Below are positions 7,675 to 15,972 of a stretch of 46,946 nucleotides of DNA, in pieces. The stretch comes from Paenibacillus alkalitolerans (GTDB lineage Bacteria > Bacillota > Bacilli > Paenibacillales > YIM-B00363). The notes beneath the pieces were generated by a model. The model searched no databases, was not told where the DNA came from, and saw only the letters and a program-made list of their open reading frames with translations. Position 1 is the first letter of the stretch, and every line of letters begins with the position of its first letter. A program made the translations under genes and the position numbers. The stretch covers positions 1 to 46,946 of the forward strand of contig NZ_JAEMXM010000035.1 in the NCBI RefSeq assembly GCF_016482785.1, written 5' to 3'.

Positions 7675-9537
7675 TTGAAATTGTTACAAAGCTTTGGATT
7701 GCGGGAGAACAACGGCTTCGCATATCTTTCGGCGCTCTTGATCTGGCTGAAAACATACTTTGTGCAGCGGTTCTGCTTTGTGCTGCCCGTCAAAGGGTGG
7801 TATCAGGAACTCATTATTTTCATCAGTCCGTTAAGCTCTGTATTGGTTTTATTGAGTCTTATTATGATTTTCTTGCGGCGCGGCGTACGTGCGGCCGTTA
7901 TCGCCGCCAGCGCGTTCACCTCATTGCTGCTGCTGGCGGATCTCGTATATTTTCGGTTTTACAACGATTTCATTACGATTCCGGTCTTATTCCAATCGGA
8001 CAACTTGGGCGATTTGTGGGGAAGTATTTTCAGCCTCCTTCGCCCGCTGGATCTGCTCATTTTTACGGATACGCTCGCTCTTGCCGTTGCGGCGTGCGCC
8101 ATGGGATGCAGGGCAGCCGCCTGGGGCAAATACCGGATCGCGGCCGCGCTTGTGCTTGCGTTCATGGTATTTTCGACGAATTTGTCGATGGCCAACACCG
8201 TTCGGCCGGAGCTGCTGGAACGGACGTTCGACCGCCAAATTATGGTCAAAAGCATCGGCGCTTACAATTATCACTTGTACGACGCTTTGGTCAATGCGCA
8301 GATGGGATCGAAAAAAGCGTTCGCAAGCAACGGAGATTTGGTCGAGATCGAAAATTTCTTGCGGCAGATCCCCAAGGATGAAATCGACGCCGAGATGTTC
8401 GGAATAGCAAAAGGTTACAATGTGTTTCTGATTTCTATGGAGTCGCTGCAAAGCTTCGTGATCGGCAGGAGCATCGAAGGCAATGAAATTACGCCTTTTT
8501 TAAACCGCCTGATAAAAGACAGCATTTATTTCGAAAATTTTTATCACCAGACGGGTCAAGGCAAGACTTCCGATGCCGAGTTTCTTGCGGATACGTCCTT
8601 GTACCCGCTCCCGAGCGGCGCCGTCTATTTCACGCATGCGCAGAATGCGTATGACACCCTTCCGAAAATATTGAAGAAGCTGGGTTATTACACCGCGGTA
8701 TTTCATGCGAACGACCCGTCGTTCTGGAATCGGGGCCACATGTATCCCACGATGGGGTACGAGCGGTTTTTCGCCGCTTCCGATTACAACATTACGGAAC
8801 AAAACTCGATCGGCTGGGGACTAAAAGATATATCCTTTTTCGAACAAACGACCGATTTGGCCAAAAGCTTGCCCGAACCTTTCTTCGCGAAGCTGATCAC
8901 TTTGACAAACCATTATCCGTTCGAGCTGACCGCAGGGGACCGGTTCATTCCCGAATATACGTCCCGGTCGCAGACGTTAAACCGGTACATAGCGACAGTA
9001 AGGTATATGGACGAAGCGTTGAAGCGGTTTTTTGACAAGGTGAAGGAAGAAGGATTATATGAGCGCTCGATATTCGTCTTATATGGGGATCACTATGGCA
9101 TATCGCAAAAACACAGGAAAGCGATGGCCGGGCTGCTGGGGAAAGAAAAGCTTACTCCGTTCGACCATGCGCAGCTGCAGCGCGTGCCTCTCATCATTCA
9201 CATTCCGGGATCCGCCGGGAAGAGAATGAAGACGGTCGGGGGACAAGTCGACCTGAAGCCGACCGTTCTTCATCTTCTCGGCGAGGAAACCGTGGGGGAG
9301 ATCAATTTCGGGCACGGTCTGTTTGCGAAAAACAGACCGGAATTTGCCGTATTTCGCGACGGAAGCTTCGTGACGGACCGGTACGTCTTCACGGAAAATA
9401 CGTGTTATGACAAAGCGACCGGCGAAAAAACCGACAAGGCCCGGTGCGAACCGTTCAGGGAATTGGCCGACAAGCATTTGACATATTCGGATCAAATCAT
9501 TTACGGAGATCTTCTGCGGTTCAATCCTCGATTTTGA
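7675..9537 (+). CDS. Lipoteichoic acid synthase family protein (LtaS-type sulfatase fold)
   Basis: Membrane enzyme that polymerises glycerol phosphate from phosphatidylglycerol onto a glycolipid anchor, or primes such chains. The 620-residue protein has five membrane helices (residues 10-175) and an extracellular alkaline phosphatase/sulfatase domain. Key residues sit almost exactly where they do in S. aureus LtaS: Glu256 (SMESLQ), nucleophile Thr298 (GKTSDAEF), and Asp472-His473 (GDHYG). I chose the TTG start at 7675 because GGAGG (7662-7666) is correctly placed; a longer reading would add 24 unlikely residues. The 3' end overlaps the convergent chemoreceptor gene by 17 bases. Whether it is a main synthase, primase or YqgS-like paralogue cannot be told. 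Confidence 0.88.
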   Translation: MKLLQSFGLRENNGFAYLSALLIWLKTYFVQRFCFVLPVKGWYQELIIFISPLSSVLVLLSLIMIFLRRGVRAAVIAASAFTSLLLLADLVYFRFYNDFITIPVLFQSDNLGDLWGSIFSLLRPLDLLIFTDTLALAVAACAMGCRAAAWGKYRIAAALVLAFMVFSTNLSMANTVRPELLERTFDRQIMVKSIGAYNYHLYDALVNAQMGSKKAFASNGDLVEIENFLRQIPKDEIDAEMFGIAKGYNVFLISMESLQSFVIGRSIEGNEITPFLNRLIKDSIYFENFYHQTGQGKTSDAEFLADTSLYPLPSGAVYFTHAQNAYDTLPKILKKLGYYTAVFHANDPSFWNRGHMYPTMGYERFFAASDYNITEQNSIGWGLKDISFFEQTTDLAKSLPEPFFAKLITLTNHYPFELTAGDRFIPEYTSRSQTLNRYIATVRYMDEALKRFFDKVKEEGLYERSIFVLYGDHYGISQKHRKAMAGLLGKEKLTPFDHAQLQRVPLIIHIPGSAGKRMKTVGGQVDLKPTVLHLLGEETVGEINFGHGLFAKNRPEFAVFRDGSFVTDRYVFTENTCYDKATGEKTDKARCEPFRELADKHLTYSDQIIYGDLLRFNPRF

Positions 9538-11287
9538 AATGGCTGATCTCCTTGAAGATCGCCTCCGACAAAGAGTTCATATTTTGCGCTTCGGCGGCGA
9601 CACGGCCGACCGACCGGTCTTGTTCCGCCGAAGACGCGGCGGTTTCCTGAACTCCGGCGGCTGTCTGTTGGGCGATGGAGGCGACGATCTGCACCGATTC
9701 GGCCAGATGTTCCTGCTTCTCCTTGGAATCGTTCACTTTCTCGTTGATAAACCGAATTTGTTCGTCGAAGTCGGAGATGACGGAGAAAATCGTCCGGAAC
9801 GTCGCTTGGGTTTCCTCCACTTTGCCGTTCTGCGTCATAAGACTGTCCATCGCCGTGCCCATAAGGCGCGAAACATCGGCGGTTTGCCTGCGCAGGTCCG
9901 ACAATATGTGCTCGATCCTTTTGGAAGATTGGTTTGATTGCACCGACAGCTCCCGCACTTCTTCCGCAATGACCGCAAACCCTTTGCCTTGCTCGCCCGC
10001 ACGGGCCGATTCAATGGAGGCGTTCAAGGCCAAAATGTTCGTGCGCTGGGAGATGTCGGCGATCGTACCCGTTATTCCGGCGATTTCGGAGGATTGCTTT
10101 TCCAGACGGGCAAGCGCCTGCTGCATTGTTTTTACGGCGTCAACCGTGACTCGCGAAGCGTCCTGCAGTTGTTCTACAAGCACGGCGCCTGTCTTTGCGT
10201 GCCGATTCGCTTTGGCGCCGGTGCCAAGCAGGACGGAAGCCGTCGATTCGATTTCTTGCAGCCGGTCTTCCCATTCGCGGAGGACGGACGAGCTCCGTTC
10301 GGCCTGCACCGCCTGTTTCGATGCGCCGGCCGCAATTTGTTCCATGGCGGCGACGATGCTTCCGTTAGAGTCCGCCGTCGTGCGGGCGAACCCCGCAAAT
10401 AGCTGGCTTTGTTCCCGTAACGATTCCGCGAACCTCTTCGTCTCCGTCAACATATGCTTGATCCGGGCGACGCTTGCGTCCAAGCTGTCGCTTAACAGTC
10501 CCAGTTCGTCTTTCGTTCTTGCGTTGATGGTGTGACGCAGGTCTCCTTCGCTTAACAATTGTACCGAGCGGCTGATTTTGCTTATTCCCCTTCTAAGCGA
10601 AAGAACGAGAGTTACGGCTAGCGCAACGCCGACGATCAAAGCGGCCGCCGCGGCGTAAGAGGTGACCGTCCGGGTCTCGGCAAGAAGCTTGGCCGTCTCT
10701 GCTTTCGCTTCTTCATCGGCCGCCGTATAGGCATCGTAAAACTTCTGCACAAGATCGAATATCGTTTGCTTGTGCAGTTGAGATAGCATGTAAGCCCGCG
10801 CAAGAGATTCTTGCTTTTCAATCGGGGACAAGCTCGGATCGTCGGCGATCGCTTTCACGCGCTCGAAATTGCCCATGAACTCTTTGGAAACGGCGGTCAA
10901 CCGGGCTCCCCATTCCCGCTGCTCGCGGTCAGCCGCCGTTTGCCCCACCTGCTTGACCAATAGATCGAGCTTGGCGCTTAATGCGTCGTAACGATCGACG
11001 AGATCGGACTTATTGGAAACCATGTATCCGGTGGCGACGGAATCCAGCTCAAAAACCAGCATCTTTAATTCGGCAGAAAGCTGCTGCCGGGTCGCCAGGT
11101 TTCTTTCATAGGTATCTTTCGCTTGAATTTGTTCCATGCGGAAATGATTAAAAATGGCAACCGCGGAGAATATAAGAAGGACTAAAGCGAACCCGGCCGC
11201 CAGTTTCACCGATAAACCCGTATGGCGTAATAAAGAGATGAAGTTGAGTTGCGGGCGGTGCGTGCGGGATCGAAGCTGCGTCAGCAT
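9521..11287 (-). CDS. Methyl-accepting chemotaxis protein
   Basis: Transmembrane chemoreceptor of about 588 residues. There is one membrane helix near residues 30-50 and a helical periplasmic-side domain resembling CHASE3/four-helix bundles (about 55-195). A second membrane helix near 205-230, a HAMP linker and a long coiled-coil signalling domain follow. The signalling hairpin tip reads DISQRTNILALNASIESARA. It would control CheA; the ligand is unknown. ATG at 11287 is favoured because AAAGGAG lies 11 bases upstream, while the GTG at 11299 abuts the ribosome site. It is an isolated gene, convergent with the LTA synthase. Confidence 0.92.
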   Translation of the reverse strand: MLTQLRSRTHRPQLNFISLLRHTGLSVKLAAGFALVLLIFSAVAIFNHFRMEQIQAKDTYERNLATRQQLSAELKMLVFELDSVATGYMVSNKSDLVDRYDALSAKLDLLVKQVGQTAADREQREWGARLTAVSKEFMGNFERVKAIADDPSLSPIEKQESLARAYMLSQLHKQTIFDLVQKFYDAYTAADEEAKAETAKLLAETRTVTSYAAAAALIVGVALAVTLVLSLRRGISKISRSVQLLSEGDLRHTINARTKDELGLLSDSLDASVARIKHMLTETKRFAESLREQSQLFAGFARTTADSNGSIVAAMEQIAAGASKQAVQAERSSSVLREWEDRLQEIESTASVLLGTGAKANRHAKTGAVLVEQLQDASRVTVDAVKTMQQALARLEKQSSEIAGITGTIADISQRTNILALNASIESARAGEQGKGFAVIAEEVRELSVQSNQSSKRIEHILSDLRRQTADVSRLMGTAMDSLMTQNGKVEETQATFRTIFSVISDFDEQIRFINEKVNDSKEKQEHLAESVQIVASIAQQTAAGVQETAASSAEQDRSVGRVAAEAQNMNSLSEAIFKEISHFKIED

Positions 11288-11343
11288 GCGCGTAAACACT
11301 CCTTTAATATATGTATGGCTTCAACACCGAATTGTAAACAAAG

Positions 11344-11382
11344 ATTGTTAACGGAGTGTCATATATTGTTAACGGAGTGTCA
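11344..11382. repeat. Tandem 18-base direct repeat, ATTGTTAACGGAGTGTCA
   Basis: Two identical 18-base copies (11344-11361 and 11365-11382) are separated by TAT, giving a 21-base, two-helical-turn period. They lie between the divergent chemoreceptor and pstS, about 55 bases upstream of the chemoreceptor start and upstream of the PHO box. Such spacing is typical of a direct-repeat regulator site. The regulator is not identified. Confidence 0.7.
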
Positions 11383-11436
11383 GAAGTTATCGAAACTCGT
11401 CGAATACGCTGCAGCCGATGAATCGGATTCGACAAT

Positions 11437-11490
11437 TTTACAAAGAATTAACAAAACTTTGGGACTAAGTTAACAAATGAGGTTTATAGT
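11437..11490 (+). promoter_or_regulatory. PHO box and -10 element of the pst operon
   Basis: Four hexamers fall on an exact 11-base period: TTTACA (11437), TTAACA (11448), TTGGGA (11459, degenerate) and TTAACA (11470). A -10 TATAGT follows at 11485-11490, placing the repeats at about -60 to -22. This is the arrangement known for PhoP-activated Bacillus promoters, where the PHO box replaces the -35. pstS should therefore be induced by phosphate starvation through PhoPR, which is not encoded here. Confidence 0.85.
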
Positions 11491-11537
11491 GGACAACGTA
11501 AGAGAAAATTTTAAAATTCATTAGGGAGTGGTCTTGA

Positions 11538-12554
11538 GTGTCAAAGGCATGGTTAGGTAAAGGTTCGTTATTGCTCGCAGCTATTATCATGGTGTTTGCA
11601 TTGGCTGCTTGCGGCGCGAACAATGCCGGACAGGAACCTACGAACGGAGCGGGCGGAACAACAGAAGAAGCGCCTGCAGAAAACCAAGCGCCTGCCGATG
11701 AGCCGGCGGAATTGTCCGGTGAAATCAAACTTGACGGTTCGTCTACCGTATATCCGATTTCTCAAGCGGTCGCAGAAGAGTTCATGAACATCCACAGCGG
11801 CGTGAACGTGACGGTCGGATTGTCCGGTTCCTCGAACGGAATCAAGGCGATCATTAACGGCACAGCCGACATCGCTGACGCTTCCCGGACCATTAAAGAT
11901 AAAGAAGTAGAGGAGATCAAAGCTAAAGGCGACGACGTCGTCGAGATGCCGGTCGCTTACGACGGAATTACGGTCGTTGTTCACCCGGAGAACGACTGGG
12001 CGACAGAAATGACGGTTGAAGAGTTGAAGAAGATTTGGAATAAAGGCAGCACGGTAACGAAGTGGAGTGAAGTTCGCGAAGGTTGGCCGGACGAGAAGAT
12101 CACATTGTTCGGTCCTGGCACGGCTTCCGGTACGTTCGAATATTTCACGGATGAGATTAACGGCGAAGCGAAAGTATCCCGCGAAGATTACACGGCGTCC
12201 GAAGACGACAATGTCCTGGTTCAAGGCGTGTCCGGCGACAAGTACGCCCTCGGTTACTTCGGCTTTGCGTACTACGAAGAGAACAAGGATAAGCTGAAAG
12301 CTGTAGCTATTAAAGAGAACGCGGATGCGCCTGCCGTATTGCCGTCTCTTGAGACGATCGGCGACTTCTCCTATAAGCCGCTTTCCCGATTCATTTATAT
12401 CTACCCGTTGAAGAGCGCGATGGAGCGCCCGGAAGTGAAAGAATTCCTCAAGTTCTATATGAGCCCGGAAGGCTCTGCGCTGGCCGGCGAAGTCGGATAC
12501 GTGCCGCTCGACCAAGCGACGCTCGACAAAAACTTGAGCTTGATTCCTGAGTAA
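11538..12554 (+). CDS. pstS: Phosphate ABC transporter substrate-binding lipoprotein PstS
   Basis: High-affinity phosphate receptor of the Pst importer. The 338-residue protein has a signal peptide with lipobox LAAC and Cys25. A low-complexity Ala/Pro/Glu linker (about 30-58) follows, then a PstS domain beginning LDGSSTVYPIS. Phosphate-contacting loops are visible: DGSST, GLSGSSNG and PGTASGTF. The GTG start is preceded by AGGGAG. It is the first gene after the PHO box. A stable stem-loop follows it, which fits the usual excess of PstS over the membrane subunits. Confidence 0.96.
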   Translation: MSKAWLGKGSLLLAAIIMVFALAACGANNAGQEPTNGAGGTTEEAPAENQAPADEPAELSGEIKLDGSSTVYPISQAVAEEFMNIHSGVNVTVGLSGSSNGIKAIINGTADIADASRTIKDKEVEEIKAKGDDVVEMPVAYDGITVVVHPENDWATEMTVEELKKIWNKGSTVTKWSEVREGWPDEKITLFGPGTASGTFEYFTDEINGEAKVSREDYTASEDDNVLVQGVSGDKYALGYFGFAYYEENKDKLKAVAIKENADAPAVLPSLETIGDFSYKPLSRFIYIYPLKSAMERPEVKEFLKFYMSPEGSALAGEVGYVPLDQATLDKNLSLIPE

Positions 12555-12578
12555 ATACTCCAAAAGTTCGACAAAATT

Positions 12579-12587
12579 TGCTATAAT
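12579..12587 (+). promoter_or_regulatory. Extended -10 element between pstS and pstC
   Basis: TGCTATAAT (12579-12587) is a perfect extended -10 (TGn-TATAAT) without a good -35. It could give low, phosphate-independent expression of pstCAB-phoU. Transcripts would start near 12594, just before the stem-loop. Confidence 0.4.
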
Positions 12588-12601
12588 ATTCGAGGTTGAT
12601 T

Positions 12602-12642
12602 AACCGTGGCGAATCATGGCGCTTTCATGACTCGCCACGGTT
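12602..12642 (+). other. Stem-loop between pstS and pstC (processing or attenuation)
   Basis: A perfect 11-bp stem AACCGTGGCGA / TCGCCACGGTT encloses an inner TCATG/CATGA stem. There is no T-run after it, so it is more likely an mRNA stabiliser or partial terminator raising pstS over the distal genes. Confidence 0.75.
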
Positions 12643-12680
12643 ATCGACTTATGTCAGCCTATTGAAAACGGGAGTTGCAT

Positions 12681-13598
12681 ATGGAACGCCAAATGAAGAA
12701 GTCCGCATTAACGAGCCGCAAAAGCATTTTTTCCTCCGATATCATCATGCCGAAAGTCTTGTTGTTGTTCGCCGCGATATCGATTTTGACGACGGTAGGG
12801 ATCGTGCTTGTTTTGCTGGAGGAGTCATATCGATTTTTCCAAAAAGTCCCCATTCTTGAATTCATCACGGGAACAAAATGGACCCCGCTGTTCGCCGATC
12901 CGCAATACGGAGTCCTTCCTCTGCTTGTCGGAACCTTCCTCGTTACTGTGATCGCAAGCATTGTCGCTTTACCATTGGGATTAGGCAGCGCCATTTATTT
13001 AAGCGAATATGCGCCCGACAAACTTCGGTCGGTGTTAAAGCCGGTATTGGAAATATTGGCCGGAATTCCAACGATCGTGTACGGATTTTTCGCGCTGTCT
13101 TTCGTAACCCCGATCATTCGGGCCATTCTCCCGCAGACCGAGGTTTTTAACGCGCTCAGCGCCGGAATTGTTGTGGGCATTATGATTATACCGATGATAT
13201 CCTCCTTGAGTGAAGACGCGATGAGCGCCGTTCCGGCAAGCCTTCGCAACGCAGCCTACGCTCTCGGTTCAACGAAACTTGAAGTTGCCGTGAAAGTCGT
13301 CGTGCCCGCCGCATTATCCGGAATCGTCGCTTCGTTCGTACTGGGCTTGTCCCGTGCGGTCGGCGAAACGATGATCGTGACTTTGGCCGCGGGAGCGCTG
13401 CCCAACATGTCGTTTAACCCTCTGCAAAGCGTAGAGACGTTAACCGCGTATATCGTTTCCGTCGCCAGCGGCGACACGACATACGGAAGTGTCGGATATT
13501 TGACCATTTATTCCGTCGGATTTACATTGTTTGTTATTACATTACTTATGAATATTATTGCAGGCTACATTTCCAGAAAGTTTAGGGAGGAATATTGA
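12681..13598 (+). CDS. pstC: Phosphate ABC transporter permease PstC
   Basis: One of two membrane subunits of the Pst phosphate importer, 305 residues. It has six or so membrane helices, with the permease coupling loop in the [20 protein letters not shown] segment (about residues 191-210). The ATG at 12681 is used because GGGAG ends six bases upstream; the in-frame TTG at 12675 touches the ribosome site. The stop overlaps the pstA start by one base (TGATG). Confidence 0.95.
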   Translation: MERQMKKSALTSRKSIFSSDIIMPKVLLLFAAISILTTVGIVLVLLEESYRFFQKVPILEFITGTKWTPLFADPQYGVLPLLVGTFLVTVIASIVALPLGLGSAIYLSEYAPDKLRSVLKPVLEILAGIPTIVYGFFALSFVTPIIRAILPQTEVFNALSAGIVVGIMIIPMISSLSEDAMSAVPASLRNAAYALGSTKLEVAVKVVVPAALSGIVASFVLGLSRAVGETMIVTLAAGALPNMSFNPLQSVETLTAYIVSVASGDTTYGSVGYLTIYSVGFTLFVITLLMNIIAGYISRKFREEY

Positions 13599-14464
13599 TG
13601 GCCCGTTCTGCCGAAGAGATAAGAATCAGCCGACGCAAGCGGATGAACGCCTTGTTTCATGCCTTATTTTTTTCCTCCACTTTAATTGGTGTCGTAGCGC
13701 TCGCATTGTTGATATATCAAGTGCTTTCCCAAGGGCTGGGCTGGCTCGATTGGCAGTTCCTGACCAGCAATTCCTCCCGGAGTCCGGAACGGGCCGGCAT
13801 TTACACGGCTCTTCTGGGTACGCTGTGGCTGATGGCGATAACCGCTCCGTTAACGTTCATCATCGGGGTGTTTACAGCGATATATTTGGAAGAATATGCG
13901 AAGGATACGAAGATATCGAGATTGATCCAGACGAACATATCCAATCTTGCCGGCGTCCCTTCGATCGTATACGGCATTCTCGGATTGACGATTTTCGTCC
14001 GGTTGTTCGCATTCGAGCAAAGCATTCTTTCCGGCGCGCTGACGATGACGCTGCTCGTACTGCCGATTATTATCGTCGCTTCCCAAGAGGCGATCCGGGC
14101 GGTACCGGGCAGTTTGCGCCACGCTTCCTTCGCGCTTGGCGCTAACCGTTGGCAAACCGTCGTAAGGGTCGTGCTGCCTTCGGCCATGCCGGGCATAATG
14201 ACGGGCTCGATACTGTCCTTGTCGCGTGCGATCGGCGAAACCGCGCCTTTGATCGTTGTCGGCGCCGCCGCTTTCATCATACGGCCGCCGCAAGATTTGT
14301 TCTCGCAATTTACGGCGATGCCCATTCAGATTTATACTTGGGCCAGCCAGCCTAAAGCCGAGTTTCAGAATATTTCCGCCGCGGCCATTATCGTACTATT
14401 GGTGATTTTGCTTGGAATGAATGCGCTCGCCATCATCTTGCGCAACAAATATCAAAGGAAGTAA
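13598..14464 (+). CDS. pstA: Phosphate ABC transporter permease PstA
   Basis: Second membrane subunit of the Pst importer, 288 residues, forming a heterodimer with PstC. It has about six hydrophobic segments and the coupling motif within [20 protein letters not shown] (about 182-201). The ATG shares one base with the pstC stop, and AGGGAGG (13584-13590) precedes it. Confidence 0.95.
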   Translation: MARSAEEIRISRRKRMNALFHALFFSSTLIGVVALALLIYQVLSQGLGWLDWQFLTSNSSRSPERAGIYTALLGTLWLMAITAPLTFIIGVFTAIYLEEYAKDTKISRLIQTNISNLAGVPSIVYGILGLTIFVRLFAFEQSILSGALTMTLLVLPIIIVASQEAIRAVPGSLRHASFALGANRWQTVVRVVLPSAMPGIMTGSILSLSRAIGETAPLIVVGAAAFIIRPPQDLFSQFTAMPIQIYTWASQPKAEFQNISAAAIIVLLVILLGMNALAIILRNKYQRK

Positions 14465-14498
14465 CCTGAAAAAAAGGGATCCGTTTGGAGGAGAAGCC

Positions 14499-15260
14499 AT
14501 GTCCGCTCGCACCATAGTGAATATCAACGATTTACAGCTGTACTACACGGATTTCCATGCGTTAAAGTCCGTGAAAATGCAAATAAAGGCGAATTCGGTC
14601 ACAGCGTTCATCGGACCGTCCGGCTGCGGCAAATCGACGCTGCTCCGCACGTTGAACCGCATGAACGATATGATCAAAGGGGTCAAGATTACAGGGGCAA
14701 TCGAAGTGGACGGCACGGACATATACGACCCGGCGGTGAACGTTGAATTGCTGCGCAAGAAGATCGGCATGGTATTCCAACAGCCGAACCCGTTCCCGAA
14801 ATCGATATACGACAACATCGCATACGGACCGCGCATCCATGGAATAACAAAGAAAGCCGAACTCGATTCGATCGTCGAGAAAAGTTTGCGGGGCGCCGCG
14901 CTCTGGGATGAAGTGAAGACCGACTTGAAGAAAAGCGCGTACGGCCTGTCCGGCGGGCAGCAACAGCGTCTTTGCATCGCACGCGCGCTCGCGGTGAATC
15001 CGGAAATACTTCTCATGGACGAGCCGACGTCGGCGTTGGATCCGATTTCCACGCTGAAAATAGAGGAACTTATCCAAGAATTGAAGAATAAGTATACAAT
15101 TGTAATCGTAACGCATAACATGCAGCAGGCGGCTCGCGTATCAAGCGATACCGCATTTTTCCTTAACGGCGAAGTCGTCGAGTTTAACGAAACCGTAAAA
15201 CTGTTCTCCAACCCTCGCGACCAACGTACGGAGGATTACATTTCCGGCCGCTTCGGCTAA
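14499..15260 (+). CDS. pstB: Phosphate ABC transporter ATPase PstB
   Basis: ATPase of the phosphate importer, 253 residues. Walker [10 protein letters not shown] is at residues 39-47, followed by Q-loop [13 protein letters not shown] (a PstB hallmark), signature LSGGQQQR, Walker [13 protein letters not shown] and switch histidine in VTHNM. ATG at 14499 has GGAGGAG six bases before it. It sits between pstA and phoU in the same operon. Confidence 0.96.
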   Translation: MSARTIVNINDLQLYYTDFHALKSVKMQIKANSVTAFIGPSGCGKSTLLRTLNRMNDMIKGVKITGAIEVDGTDIYDPAVNVELLRKKIGMVFQQPNPFPKSIYDNIAYGPRIHGITKKAELDSIVEKSLRGAALWDEVKTDLKKSAYGLSGGQQQRLCIARALAVNPEILLMDEPTSALDPISTLKIEELIQELKNKYTIVIVTHNMQQAARVSSDTAFFLNGEVVEFNETVKLFSNPRDQRTEDYISGRFG

Positions 15261-15283
15261 CTACACAAAAATGGGGTGGGCGT

Positions 15284-15946
15284 ATGCCGCTACATCGTCA
15301 ACAATTCGACACTGCATTGGAAGAACTTCGAAACGAGCTCATCGATATGGGGAAGAAAGTCGAAGAAGCCATTATCGAGTCGGTCGAGTCGCTCCGGACG
15401 AACGATCTGGATCGGGCGAACCGGGTCATAGAACAAGATATTGAATTGAACCGCATGGAAGAGAAGATCGCCGAGATGGGTTCGTCCCTTATCGCTTTGC
15501 AGCAGCCCGTCGCGAAGGATTTGCGAAGAATCTTAATTGCGTTCAAGATGGCGAGCGATTTGGAGCGGATGGGCGACCTCGCGGTCGATATCGCGAAGAC
15601 GGTACGGCGCATAAACGGCGAACAATTGGTCAAGCCGCTGGTGGACATTCCCCGGATGGCGGAAATCGTTCAGCTGATGACGAGCGACAGCTTGCGCGCC
15701 TATATTGAAGAAAATGTGGACCTCGCATACAAAATGGCCAAGATGGACGATGAAGTCGACCATCTTCACGCGCAAATACTGCGCGAATTGTTCGTGTTCA
15801 TGATGGAAAACCCGAAGACGGTCAATCAGTCGCTTCTTCTTTGTTTCGTAAGCCGCTATTTGGAGCGGATGGCCGACCATGCCACAAACATCGGGGAAAG
15901 CGTCGTCTATCTCGTTATGGGCCAACGCCCGGATTTAAACCAATAG
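15284..15946 (+). CDS. phoU: Phosphate signalling regulator PhoU
   Basis: All-helical cytoplasmic protein of 220 residues with two PhoU three-helix repeats. Each carries the metal-binding E/DxxxD pattern: KMASDLERMGDLAVDIAK (about 87-104) and FVSRYLERMADHATNIGE (about 187-204). PhoU links Pst transporter state to PhoR signalling and limits phosphate uptake. It is 23 bases after pstB and followed after 26 bases by a c-di-GMP protein gene. Confidence 0.95.
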   Translation: MPLHRQQFDTALEELRNELIDMGKKVEEAIIESVESLRTNDLDRANRVIEQDIELNRMEEKIAEMGSSLIALQQPVAKDLRRILIAFKMASDLERMGDLAVDIAKTVRRINGEQLVKPLVDIPRMAEIVQLMTSDSLRAYIEENVDLAYKMAKMDDEVDHLHAQILRELFVFMMENPKTVNQSLLLCFVSRYLERMADHATNIGESVVYLVMGQRPDLNQ

Positions 15947-15972
15947 TTAAACCGGCGAGAGAGGTTGTTTTC

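Noticed and set aside
11568-12563. A 331-codon open frame antisense to pstS
   Set aside because: It mirrors pstS, has no ribosome site, and its translation shows low-complexity Arg/His-rich sequence typical of antisense shadows in this base composition.
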